This document shows positions 1-8,757 of a stretch of DNA of 64,000 nt, piece after piece. The notes beneath the pieces are model-generated. The model did not search any database and was not told the origin of the DNA. It was given only the letters and a program-made list of their open reading frames with translations. The stretch lies in NCBI RefSeq assembly GCF_000771875.1, contig NZ_JPXX01000020.1, forward strand, positions 1-64,000, given 5' to 3'. Each line of letters begins with the position of its first letter. Position 1 is the stretch's first letter. The position numbers and the translations under genes were made by a program. This DNA comes from Gallibacterium genomosp. 1. GTDB lineage: Bacteria; Pseudomonadota; Gammaproteobacteria; Enterobacterales; Pasteurellaceae.

Positions 1-3000
1 GTGAACGACAAAAACAGCAACGGTGTATTAGATACAACGGAAGCGAATATTGATCGTTTGTTGGCTGATGCGAAGCAGAAAGCGACAGACGCACAGAAGT
101 TAAAAGAACGAATTGAGTTGAATGGTGTAGTTACTGCAACAGAGAAAGCTCAGTTAGATCAAGCGATTACGGCTGCTAATGAGGCAAAATCATTAGCGGA
201 TCAAGAGATCGGTAAATTGCCGGCTGGTTCGTATAAAACAGCAAAAGAGGGTGAGTCTGCGAGTATTGTGATTCCTCAACCGTCTTCAGTAACCCCAATT
301 CCAACAGGCAAACCAGTAGTAACAATTGTTGGTGATGGTAATGATGCGGATACGGTTATTGATCGTGGCGAATTAGGCGTGGGCGCTGATGGGCAGTTAA
401 ATCCGGTTACTGTTGAAGTGAGTTTGGCTGGTATGCAAAACGTGAAACTGGGTGATAAGTTAAGTGGCGTGATTCTCTTAGGTAAAACACCTTCTTATTT
501 GGGTGGTGATAAATCGGGTTATAGCTTAACTGAAAATGATATCATTAACGGCAAAGTATCATTCACTGTGCCTGTAACAGATGGGTTCATTGGAAAATTA
601 GTGCTTCAAGGCGTAAAAGTTCAGGATGCGGAACAACAATCTTCAGCGACTGCGGATAGAAAAGAAGCTGCTCTTGATCTTGGAGCTGATCCGACTGTTG
701 GTATGAGTTTTAGATCCGATACAGGTATTTCAGGAAGCGATAATATTACGACTAATGGTGAATTAGTATTGGCTGCACCGCAGGGATATACGATTGATCG
801 AGTAGAAGTTAATAACGTAGAAGAAAGTCTGATAGGTAGCAGTATTACCTTATCAGAGGGAAGTTATGCTCCGGGTAGTATTCAAGTTACGGTGCGTAAT
901 ACCGCAACAGGTCGTATGGAAACAGTTTCTAATACAGATACTTATGTGGTGGATACGACAGCGCCGGATGCACCTCGTATTAATGTTGAATCAGGTCGTG
1001 ATAGTTCTATTTCTTTACCAGAGAATGCCGTCATTGGCGATGTGGTTGATGTTAATATCACGCAGCCAGGTAAACAACAAGCGATTTATGTGCAATATCG
1101 TAAGACTGATTCAGGTTGGGAAGTGGCAACATTTAAACCGGCTGATTCTGGTTTAAGTAGCGCACCTGCAGTGAGTGGTAATACGATTACTATTTCACAA
1201 ACTGTAGCACCAGCTGGCTCAACAATTGCGGCAAAAGTAACTGATTTGGCAGGTAATGGTTCAGCGGGTAAAGATGGTAGCAATTCATTTGTGGAAGCAG
1301 AGGTTCCATCATCGGATTCGGATAATGATGGTTACACTAATGAGGAAGAAAGTCGAGCGGGGTCAGATCCTGATCAGGCTAGTTCAACACCAAAAACGTT
1401 AGCAGAAGATGCTTATAACAAGGCAAAAGCAACTTATGATGCATTTGAAGCGAAAAAAGCAGAATTTGCAAAAGGTGGTTTTACTAAGGAAGAGGTTAGT
1501 AAGTTAGAAAAATTGCTATTCCCATTAGACGGTGAAAAAGATAAAGCATTAGATGCGGCTAATTATGTTCACGATAATGATGGCAAAGCGGATTTAATAG
1601 CGAAAATCAAACAACTAACAGATACTGTGCCTGAAGTAACCAATGATGCTGATTCTACTTGGTCAAATAATAGAACAGTAACGTATTATGATTACCGTAA
1701 AGACAGTTCTAAGAATACAGAACATTTAACTTTAGATGATTTGGCTAAAAAAGATGGTGGTGTGTTTGTTATTCCGGCATCTCAGTTAGTGATTAAAGAT
1801 CCTGATGCGGAATCAGGTTATACACCGAAACTGAAACCAATGAAAGATTGGGTTCACACTCTGCCGGGTAATACTTCTGTGGGTTTCTCTGAGTATAGAG
1901 TGGATGAGAATGGTAATCTTGAAATTAAGATTGATGCAGAAAAAGTAAAAAATATCAGTAAGACTCAAAATGAAACATATGAGCTTACTGCGGAAGATGG
2001 TACACCATTAACATTGTATGTTTTCTTTGAGAACAATAATAAGTCTGGTACATCAGTTACCTTATTCTCGGTTACTGTGAAAGATGATGTGTATCCAATA
2101 GTAGGCAATGTAGCAAGTAATGGTGTTACAGATGATACTCAATGGAAGGACATTTCAGTCGTATTGTCAGCAACAGGTAATGATCTTGCAAGCTGGAAAG
2201 TCAAATTGGAAATCTTTGATGATCAGAATCCTGACATTCCAGTATGGACACAAGATAAAGGTGGTATTACTTCAAGCTCTCAGGCGGTGAGCTTTGATGC
2301 AAGTAGATTTACTGCTGAGAATGGACATAGCTATACCTTAAAAGCAACAGCATTGAGTAATAGCGAGAAAGCGAATACTGTTGAAGAACATATAACAGTA
2401 GATACTACGCCACCGGAAGTAACATCTAATTTGACAACAGATTCAGGAGGCAATTTAAAACTTCATGTCGAGTTAAAAGAGCCGGTGAAATATTTTATTT
2501 ACGATGGTAAGGTTGAATCTGATCAGATTTCGGTTACTGGAAAGCAAAATTATAGTAGTGCAAAAGATTTACCTTCGATGGATGCAACCTTTGATCTAGG
2601 CTCAACACCGAAAACTTATATCTTCTATGATCAAGCTGGTAATGCAGCAGGTGTGGTAGCACCGGAAGTGAAAGTAAAACGTTTAGGTCGTTTAACCACT
2701 AATATGAATCAAAATGAAGGCCCACGAAACTATATGAATGATGGTAATGAAGACCAATGGAAGGATACCGGTCCAGACGGCTTAACAACGTCAGCAGGCG
2801 ATAATATCATTATTGTAGCGAAGAAACCTGATGGTGATTTCTTCGGTGGCTTTATTGATGGTGGAACGGGCGATGATTATAAAGCGACGTTACAAACCTA
2901 TGATGGTAATGACTATATTTATGCTTTCGGTATCGGAGGTCATACTGATGTGATTACCGGAGGGGGTAACGATAGATTTGAATTGCGTTATGGTCTTTCA

Positions 3001-4275
3001 GGTTGGGGACAAAAAGGGAATTTCTCTACTGGTTCATTTGACGGTGCTCAACGTATTTTGATGGGCGATGGCAATGACACCTTCAAAATTCGTGGTTCAA
3101 TGATCGACCTACATTCTGATTATGGTGATAATTCATTCGCATTAACTACAGCTAAAGTAGATATGGGCACAGGGCATGACACTATTGAAGTTGAAAGCAC
3201 GATCAAGGGCGATGGTGATGCTGGGCGCAATTACTCTAACTATTTCAATCTTGGCAGTGGGGATGATGTGATGCGAGTTGGTAAGAATATTACAGACACG
3301 CAAACTTCTGCTATACCAAGCGCAACTCACGCTTCAAATATTATTGATTTAGGTACTGGAAATGATACTTTGATAGTAAAAGGAAGTGTTGAACAACATA
3401 CTCTTATCCTTTCTGAAAATGGAGATAATACAATTTCTATTGGTTCAGGGGTATCGTTAGCGAGAAAATCTATTGGTGGCAATACTGCGATTGTGTTAGG
3501 TGATGGTAATGACACTTTAACCGTAAATACTGCCGTAAACTATAAAGATGCAGACAGAGAATCTGCTTTCTATCGAGCTTATAAAGATAGTAAATCAGAT
3601 GGTTGGTATGCTGAAAGTGCTACACAAATAGATAAAGTAATAGAGGATGTAAAACAACCTAAGATCGATCTTGGTAATGGTAATAATACGGCAACCTTTG
3701 GTTCAAATGTGTGGTATGCAAAAATTATCACTGGAGATGGTCAGGATACTATTACTATCAAGGGTGCGCTTTCACAAACATCATTAGATACAGGTGGCAA
3801 GGATGATACTGTTACCATTAATGAATGGACGTTGAACAATAACTCAGTGATATTAGGAAACGGAAACGATACTCTGAATCTTGGTGGTGTATCACAGACA
3901 TTATCATATGAAGGAACTTCACTGATTCATGGGGGCGCTGGTATGGATACCATTAATATTACTGGTAAATCGTCAGTATCAACAAGGTTAGAAATCTTTG
4001 GTAATACTGGTGGTAATAATATTGATGTTTCAGGCGTTGATGTCTTGAACTTAAATGGACACGGCACAGAAGTGATTATTGGTACTAATAATGTAGGTAA
4101 TCCTAATAATGAGTTAGAACGTAATGTAATCACTATTCATGGGAATAACACTGATGCTGTGAAACTTCAAAGTGATTGGAGAGAAATTGGTTCAACGACC
4201 GGTATGAAACAGTATCAATATGGTGATATTATCATTTATATTGATGATACGATTCAAGTAACCACATTTAGTTAG
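1..4275 (+). CDS. Large RTX-like type I secreted adhesin, C-terminal part (5' end outside window)
   Basis: The frame is open from base 1 and ends at a TAG. The GTG at base 1 is probably internal, so at least 1424 residues of a longer surface or secreted protein are seen. An alanine-rich helical stretch (about residues 10-75) is followed by Ig-like beta-rich segments. A DSDNDGYTNEEE thrombospondin-type-3-like calcium loop lies near residue 438, with another helical stretch after it. From about residue 975 come at least eight spaced variants of the RTX nonapeptide (MGDGNDT at 1021, LGSGDDV at 1084, LGTGNDT at 1117, LGDGNDT at 1166). The C-terminus (ITIHG, DAVKLQSDW, YGDIIIYIDD) resembles the end of BapA-like adhesins that carries the type I secretion signal. 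No secretion genes lie downstream. The ligand is unknown; adhesion is inferred from architecture. Confidence 0.75.
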   Translation: MNDKNSNGVLDTTEANIDRLLADAKQKATDAQKLKERIELNGVVTATEKAQLDQAITAANEAKSLADQEIGKLPAGSYKTAKEGESASIVIPQPSSVTPIPTGKPVVTIVGDGNDADTVIDRGELGVGADGQLNPVTVEVSLAGMQNVKLGDKLSGVILLGKTPSYLGGDKSGYSLTENDIINGKVSFTVPVTDGFIGKLVLQGVKVQDAEQQSSATADRKEAALDLGADPTVGMSFRSDTGISGSDNITTNGELVLAAPQGYTIDRVEVNNVEESLIGSSITLSEGSYAPGSIQVTVRNTATGRMETVSNTDTYVVDTTAPDAPRINVESGRDSSISLPENAVIGDVVDVNITQPGKQQAIYVQYRKTDSGWEVATFKPADSGLSSAPAVSGNTITISQTVAPAGSTIAAKVTDLAGNGSAGKDGSNSFVEAEVPSSDSDNDGYTNEEESRAGSDPDQASSTPKTLAEDAYNKAKATYDAFEAKKAEFAKGGFTKEEVSKLEKLLFPLDGEKDKALDAANYVHDNDGKADLIAKIKQLTDTVPEVTNDADSTWSNNRTVTYYDYRKDSSKNTEHLTLDDLAKKDGGVFVIPASQLVIKDPDAESGYTPKLKPMKDWVHTLPGNTSVGFSEYRVDENGNLEIKIDAEKVKNISKTQNETYELTAEDGTPLTLYVFFENNNKSGTSVTLFSVTVKDDVYPIVGNVASNGVTDDTQWKDISVVLSATGNDLASWKVKLEIFDDQNPDIPVWTQDKGGITSSSQAVSFDASRFTAENGHSYTLKATALSNSEKANTVEEHITVDTTPPEVTSNLTTDSGGNLKLHVELKEPVKYFIYDGKVESDQISVTGKQNYSSAKDLPSMDATFDLGSTPKTYIFYDQAGNAAGVVAPEVKVKRLGRLTTNMNQNEGPRNYMNDGNEDQWKDTGPDGLTTSAGDNIIIVAKKPDGDFFGGFIDGGTGDDYKATLQTYDGNDYIYAFGIGGHTDVITGGGNDRFELRYGLSGWGQKGNFSTGSFDGAQRILMGDGNDTFKIRGSMIDLHSDYGDNSFALTTAKVDMGTGHDTIEVESTIKGDGDAGRNYSNYFNLGSGDDVMRVGKNITDTQTSAIPSATHASNIIDLGTGNDTLIVKGSVEQHTLILSENGDNTISIGSGVSLARKSIGGNTAIVLGDGNDTLTVNTAVNYKDADRESAFYRAYKDSKSDGWYAESATQIDKVIEDVKQPKIDLGNGNNTATFGSNVWYAKIITGDGQDTITIKGALSQTSLDTGGKDDTVTINEWTLNNNSVILGNGNDTLNLGGVSQTLSYEGTSLIHGGAGMDTINITGKSSVSTRLEIFGNTGGNNIDVSGVDVLNLNGHGTEVIIGTNNVGNPNNELERNVITIHGNNTDAVKLQSDWREIGSTTGMKQYQYGDIIIYIDDTIQVTTFS

Positions 4276-4317
4276 TGTGTAAAATTACTATAGATTCGTA
4301 TTTTTGAACTTAATGTT

Positions 4318-4350
4318 AAACCCATCAAACACTGTTTGATGGGTTTTTTC
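4318..4350 (+). terminator. Rho-independent terminator of the adhesin gene
   Basis: A 13-bp perfect stem (AAACCCATCAAAC with its complement) around the loop ACT is followed by six T. It lies 43 bases after the adhesin stop codon. Confidence 0.9.
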
Positions 4351-4356
4351 TTGTGT

Positions 4357-4385
4357 AAGAAAATAGGGAAGCCATCGCTTCCCTA
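4357..4385 (-). terminator. Rho-independent terminator of hchA
   Basis: A perfect 9-bp stem, TAGGGAAGC/GCTTCCCTA with loop CATC, lies just past the hchA stop. Read on the minus strand it is followed by TTTTCTT. Confidence 0.75.
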
Positions 4386-4405
4386 CAATGTTTGCTAATA
4401 CTTAA

Positions 4406-5272
4406 TTAGGCAACGGTTTTCAATAGTTCTTCTGCTGCTAAAATACCAAGTGCATTCGAAGCTAATGGGCTATCACCGGTTAATAATTTACGATCTTTAT
4501 GTACTTGACCGGTAATGCCTTTGTTTAAAACTTTAACCCCTAATTTTTCTAAATTTTCTGCCACTAACCATTGTAATTTACCCGGCATATAACCGATATC
4601 CTGGTTCGCACCTTCATCTAATGCATCAGGGAATACACAAATTTCATAACCTTTAAACGGATAATCTTCCGCTTTTTCATCAACGCTTGCCGCCAATAAT
4701 GATGCCGGACCGTGACATAAAGTAATAATGTGTTTATCTTGATTTAATGCCCAATTTAAAACGGATTTCACCTCTTTGCTGTGAGGAATGCCAGCTAAAA
4801 CACCGTGTCCACCCGGAATAAAGACCGCAATATAAGGTGAATTTTCAGATAAGACTTCAGGCAAAATATCTGCCAGTTTTTTCGGGTTGACCAATTTTGG
4901 TAAATATTGGTTATATAAATCCATTACAGCTTTATCTTCTTCCGGCATTGCCCAAATTTCAAGTTTTACTGGATTGCCGGATAATGTTGCAACATCAATT
5001 TCAAAGCCGGCGTGGTGCATATGCAACATTGGTAATAACATTTCTACCGGATGATTTCCGGTTGAGAATAATTTACCGTTTTTCATCTCGATATAACGCT
5101 CATCGGTAGCAATCATCAACACTTTATGTTTACCACCGCTGTAGGATTTATCGAATTTAAAACCGTCAAAGTCAGTTACTTTGCTGGTGTATTGGGTTAA
5201 AGAATAATCTGATGGGAAAAATGCGTTATGTTCCGCACGGTCAGCAACAGGTTTTTTGCTTAATTCAGTCAT
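4406..5272 (-). CDS. hchA: Protein deglycase / glyoxalase III HchA (Hsp31)
   Basis: Cytosolic DJ-1/PfpI-superfamily enzyme that converts methylglyoxal to lactate without cofactor and is reported to act as a holding chaperone. The 288-residue product matches E. coli HchA along its length ([15 protein letters not shown] near the N-terminus, [18 protein letters not shown] near the C-terminus). The family's catalytic residues can be placed: Glu77, Cys186 and His187 in LCHGPASLL, and Asp216 in FPDALDEG. I chose ATG 5272 over the TTG two codons upstream because GGAG lies 7 bases before it. A LysR gene is divergent, 137 bases away, and may regulate it. Metabolically it fits with yqhD and ridA a few kb away, which also deal with reactive carbonyls or enamines. 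Confidence 0.93.
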   Translation of the reverse strand: MTELSKKPVADRAEHNAFFPSDYSLTQYTSKVTDFDGFKFDKSYSGGKHKVLMIATDERYIEMKNGKLFSTGNHPVEMLLPMLHMHHAGFEIDVATLSGNPVKLEIWAMPEEDKAVMDLYNQYLPKLVNPKKLADILPEVLSENSPYIAVFIPGGHGVLAGIPHSKEVKSVLNWALNQDKHIITLCHGPASLLAASVDEKAEDYPFKGYEICVFPDALDEGANQDIGYMPGKLQWLVAENLEKLGVKVLNKGITGQVHKDRKLLTGDSPLASNALGILAAEELLKTVA

Positions 5273-5367
5273 AATCAATCTCCAAAATAAAAGTGAAATT
5301 TTTAATACTAAACAACAGTATTGTTTTGATGGTGTGTATTCTATCGTTGGATTAAGTGATAAAAAAA

Positions 5368-5407
5368 GGAATAAAATTGGAATAAACTATTCTTAAAAAA
5401 GGAATAA
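5368..5407. promoter_or_regulatory. Candidate LysR operator between hchA and the regulator gene
   Basis: The motif GGAATAA occurs three times (5368-5374, 5379-5385, 5401-5407). The middle copy starts a 13-bp interrupted palindrome GAATA-AAC-TATTC (5380-5392). The position, just before the LysR start and between divergent genes, is where LysR-type proteins normally bind. The assignment is inference. Confidence 0.4.
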
Positions 5408-5409
5408 TG

Positions 5410-6318
5410 ATGAATAAATTAGAGGCACTTCGTTATTTTTGTGTTGCCAGTGAAACCCTGAATTTTAGGGAAACGGCGCAACGATTGGCGGTATCGCCAC
5501 AAGTAGTTACCAGAATGGTTGCTGAGTTGGAGAGTTTGTTGGGCGAAAGCCTGTTTAAACGGAACACTAGAAATATTCGTTTAACCGAGTTCGGCGAACA
5601 GTTCTTACCACAAGCACAGCAGTTTTTACTGGAAGAAGAACGCTTGTTTTCGAATAATAAGTTGAATAAAAAAGCGATGCAGGGAATGGTGCGCATTACA
5701 CTGCCGCCGTTGCCACTTAATCAGAGGTTATTAAGCGAACTGTTGGCAGCATTGGAGCCTTATCCGGACATTGTGCTGGATTGGCAGCAATCTGTTGATA
5801 AAGTGAAAGCCATTGATCATAAAATCGACATCGGTTTACGTATCTGTTTGGAACCGGAGCCGCATTGGATTGCACAGCATATTTGTACTTTTCACGAGAA
5901 AATTGTTGCTTCGCCTAAATTAATTGAACGTTTGGGAATGCCGAAAGATGTTGCTGATTTGGCACAAAATTATCCATTAAGTGGATTAATAAACCCGAAA
6001 TTACAACGGATTTGGGATTGGCGAGTGAATAATGACATTCATTTTTTTCCGGCACAGACCAGATTCATCAGTAGCGATGCCGTTTATGAATTGCAAGCTG
6101 CTTTAGCCGGCAGAACTTGTACACAAATTATTTCTCCATTTTGTCAACCTTATTTGCAACAAGGGCAGTTGGTAGAATTATTCCCAGAAATAGAAAAGCA
6201 ACAATGGCATTTATATCTTTATCGACCATACCAAAGTTTGGTAACTGATCGTGTTACATTTGTGTTTGAGCAGTTAAAACAGAGTTTGCTGCGATTGTAT
6301 GGCAGCGATGAAATGTAA
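5410..6318 (+). CDS. LysR-type transcriptional regulator
   Basis: DNA-binding regulator of about 302 residues. The N-terminal winged helix-turn-helix (about residues 1-60) is typical of the family: ALRYFCVASETLNFRETAQR, then SPQVVTRMVAELE and LFKRNTRNIRLTE. The rest is a periplasmic-binding-protein-like effector domain. Two ATGs are adjacent (5407 and 5410); AGGA at 5400-5403 gives better spacing for 5410. It is transcribed away from hchA, which suggests control of hchA and of itself. The inducer cannot be told from the sequence. Confidence 0.85.
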   Translation: MNKLEALRYFCVASETLNFRETAQRLAVSPQVVTRMVAELESLLGESLFKRNTRNIRLTEFGEQFLPQAQQFLLEEERLFSNNKLNKKAMQGMVRITLPPLPLNQRLLSELLAALEPYPDIVLDWQQSVDKVKAIDHKIDIGLRICLEPEPHWIAQHICTFHEKIVASPKLIERLGMPKDVADLAQNYPLSGLINPKLQRIWDWRVNNDIHFFPAQTRFISSDAVYELQAALAGRTCTQIISPFCQPYLQQGQLVELFPEIEKQQWHLYLYRPYQSLVTDRVTFVFEQLKQSLLRLYGSDEM

Positions 6319-6334
6319 CTGTTGTGAGCAGTAT

Positions 6335-6359
6335 AGGCTTCGCCGTTTAAGCGAAGCCT
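6335..6359. terminator. Hairpin between convergent LysR gene and gltS
   Basis: A perfect 9-bp stem AGGCTTCGC/GCGAAGCCT with a 7-base loop lies between the two converging stop codons. The following T-run is weak, so termination is plausible but not certain. Confidence 0.55.
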
Positions 6360-6371
6360 GATTTGCACAAT

Positions 6372-7586
6372 TTATGCTATTCCCTGTGCGATATTTAAGA
6401 ATAAAGTAATAATCAAGGCATTGCTGATATTACTGATAAAGCCACCGATTAACGGCACGACAAAGAAAGCGATTTTTGAATAATGATAACTTGAACAAAC
6501 TGCAGTCATTGTTGCCATTGAAACCGGCACTGCTCCCAACCCGAAGCCAGAATGTCCGGTGGCGATAATTGCTGCATCATAGTTTTTACCGCAAAGACGG
6601 AACGTAATAAAGACGCAGAACAAATAACAAAGCACAACTTGCAAAGTTAAAATAATGATGAGTGGCAAGGCAAGATCCGCCAATTTCCATAATTGCATTG
6701 TGACAATGACGATAGAAACGAAAATTGCCAATGAGATCTCGCCGATAATACCAATGTTTTCATAAAGTGCTTGGTGATCACGTTTGGTAGAGTCTAACAC
6801 TAAGCGTAGCACTAAACCGCCTAACATACTCATCACGTGAATAGGAATATTCACTTGTGGGAATATAGCCTTACAAAGGAAAAAGAGTGTTTGTCCAATA
6901 CCGCACGCTAATAGTAGTAAAAAAGCGGCTTGACTGGAACGGCGATAACTAATGCGTGGCAATTTGCTGTTATCTTCTTGATTGATTACTTGTTCTTGGC
7001 TGATTTGCTCATTAAGTTTATGTTTTTGAATAAGTCGTCTGCCCAATGGTCCACCTAGAATACAGCCAGCGACTAAACCAAATGTGGCGGCTGCAATGGC
7101 GACTTCAATTGCGCCATTTGCTCCCATTTGTTCTGCTATCGGTGCAAAGGCGGCGGCGTTGCCGTGTCCGCCGGTTAATGGAATTGAACCGGACATCAGT
7201 GCAATCAGCGGATCCATATTTAATAAAACCCCTAGCCCGAGTGATAACACATTTTGCAAAATGGCAAGTATTGCAGCCAAAATACTGAAAATAATCACTA
7301 ATTTGCCGCCTTTTTTCAGCAAGGCAAAACTGGCGGCGAAGCCCATTGCGGCGAAAAAGACGTTATAAAAGAACGTGTTGATTGTTTTATAATCAAATTT
7401 AAAGGTAAGTAGATCAAGTGAATATAAACAGGTTGTAATAATCGCAAATAATGTTCCGCCAATAACCGGTGCCGGAATACAGTATTTCTTCCAAATTGGA
7501 AATTGTTGACGGATAAATTCACCGACATAAATGGCGACCACCGATAAAGCAAGTGTCTGGAACATACCAACATTAATAGTTACCAT
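6372..7586 (-). CDS. gltS: Sodium/glutamate symporter GltS
   Basis: Inner-membrane Na+-coupled glutamate carrier. The 404 residues are mostly hydrophobic helices and match the usual GltS length. Family features are the N-terminal PAPVIGGTLFAI segment, the reentrant-loop stretch SGSIPLTGGHGNAAAFAPIAEQMG in the first half, and the second-half counterpart ATGHSGFGLGAVPVSMATM; these are the two inverted halves of the transporter. The ATG is preceded by AAAGGAGA at good spacing. It stands alone, divergent from the hydroxyacid dehydrogenase gene with about 190 bases between them. No operator was recognised there. Confidence 0.92.
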   Translation of the reverse strand: MVTINVGMFQTLALSVVAIYVGEFIRQQFPIWKKYCIPAPVIGGTLFAIITTCLYSLDLLTFKFDYKTINTFFYNVFFAAMGFAASFALLKKGGKLVIIFSILAAILAILQNVLSLGLGVLLNMDPLIALMSGSIPLTGGHGNAAAFAPIAEQMGANGAIEVAIAAATFGLVAGCILGGPLGRRLIQKHKLNEQISQEQVINQEDNSKLPRISYRRSSQAAFLLLLACGIGQTLFFLCKAIFPQVNIPIHVMSMLGGLVLRLVLDSTKRDHQALYENIGIIGEISLAIFVSIVIVTMQLWKLADLALPLIIILTLQVVLCYLFCVFITFRLCGKNYDAAIIATGHSGFGLGAVPVSMATMTAVCSSYHYSKIAFFVVPLIGGFISNISNALIITLFLNIAQGIA

Positions 7587-7775
7587 AGAAAAGCATCTCC
7601 TTTAAAGGAATATAAGTAAAAGGAAAAATATTAATGTTAATTAAATGTAATTCAAGTGTTAATTTTAAAAAGTGTGAACTATGCCAAAAAATTTTTGAAG
7701 TTGGTCCGCTAAAATAAAGTAGAGCGACTTTCGTTCAGTCTTGGAACAGCTATTTTGATAAAGAAGGATGGAATT

Positions 7776-8690
7776 ATGAGAAAAATTGGTGTTATCGGTT
7801 TAGGAAATGTTGGTGCTACGGTGGCTTATACGATAGTTACTAAAGGGCTGGCGGATGAATTGGTATTGATAGATAGTAAGCAGGAAAAGTGTACGGCTGA
7901 ATATTATGATTTGTTGGACAGTCTGGGCAGATTGGAAAATTACACCAAATTGATAATGCAAGATTATCAGGCGTTGGCAGATGCGGATGTGGTGATTACT
8001 GCCTTTGGGGATATTAAAGCATTGGCTGAGGGAGGTGATCGTTTTCTTGAATATCATTTTAATAAAGAGCAGGCGAAACAGGTGGGTATTGCATTAAAAC
8101 AGGTCGGTTTTAACGGCGTGATTATCAATATTTCTAATCCGTGCGATGTGATTACCGGACTGTTGCAACATCATAGCGGTTTATCAAAACAACAGGTTTT
8201 TGGCACTGGCACTTTTTTGGATACGGCTCGAATGCAACGTGCGGTTTCTCAAGCGTTGAGACAAAATCCGCATAATATTGAAGGTTATGTATTGGGAGAA
8301 CACGGTGAATCACAGTTCGCTGCTTGGTCAACTATAACGGTGCAAGGTGAACCGATTGTAGAAATTGCTGAAAAATTATCGCTCAATTTAGCCGATTTGG
8401 ATAAATCGGCACGGGAAGGCGGATGGTTGGTTTTTAATGGTAAAAAATATACGAGCTATGCGATTGCCACCTGTGCGGTAAAATTAGCCCAAGCAGTTAT
8501 TTCAGACGCTTATTTAGCTTGTCCAGTATCAGTTTATCTTGAACAGTATCAATGTTATGTCGGTTATCCGGCGGTAGTAGCGAGATCTGGGATTGTTGGG
8601 ATCAGATCGCTTGCATTGACTGCAAATGAACAACAATTACTGGCAACTTCCGCTAAAATGATTGCGGAAAAAACAAGGGAAGCGTTATAA
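7776..8690 (+). CDS. L-lactate dehydrogenase family protein, L-2-hydroxyisocaproate dehydrogenase-like
   Basis: NAD-dependent reductase of 2-oxo acids to L-2-hydroxy acids, cytosolic, 304 residues. The Rossmann motif GLGNVG is at residues 8-13. The substrate Arg lies in GDRF (Arg89), the proton relay Asp149/Arg152 in GTGTFLDTARMQ, and the catalytic His176 in GEHGES. The active-site loop GDIKALAEGGDRF and the sequences SNPCDVIT and GKKYTSYAIAT resemble L-2-hydroxyisocaproate dehydrogenase of lactobacilli more than the classical LDH loop, so branched or bulky oxo acids are possible substrates. ATG 7776 follows AAGGA (7764-7768). Single gene. The exact substrate is inference. Confidence 0.8.
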   Translation: MRKIGVIGLGNVGATVAYTIVTKGLADELVLIDSKQEKCTAEYYDLLDSLGRLENYTKLIMQDYQALADADVVITAFGDIKALAEGGDRFLEYHFNKEQAKQVGIALKQVGFNGVIINISNPCDVITGLLQHHSGLSKQQVFGTGTFLDTARMQRAVSQALRQNPHNIEGYVLGEHGESQFAAWSTITVQGEPIVEIAEKLSLNLADLDKSAREGGWLVFNGKKYTSYAIATCAVKLAQAVISDAYLACPVSVYLEQYQCYVGYPAVVARSGIVGIRSLALTANEQQLLATSAKMIAEKTREAL

Positions 8691-8714
8691 AAATAATTTA
8701 ATATTAAGGATTTA

Positions 8715-8738
8715 AGGGGCAATTTGTGGTCTGCCCCT
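8715..8738. terminator. Hairpin between convergent dehydrogenase genes
   Basis: AGGGGCA (8715-8721) pairs with TGCCCCT (8732-8738) between the stop codons of the hydroxyacid dehydrogenase and yqhD. No strong T-run follows on either strand, so this may be a weak terminator. Confidence 0.4.
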
Positions 8739-8757
8739 CAATAGCTTATAAAGTGAT

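Noticed and set aside
1-3. GTG at base 1 as the true start of the adhesin
   Set aside because: It has no upstream sequence to judge, no signal region, and the protein begins mid-domain; the window most likely cuts the gene.
866-4133. Several 60-100 codon ORFs on both strands within the adhesin gene
   Set aside because: They are shadows of the long open frame, with no ribosome sites or recognisable products.
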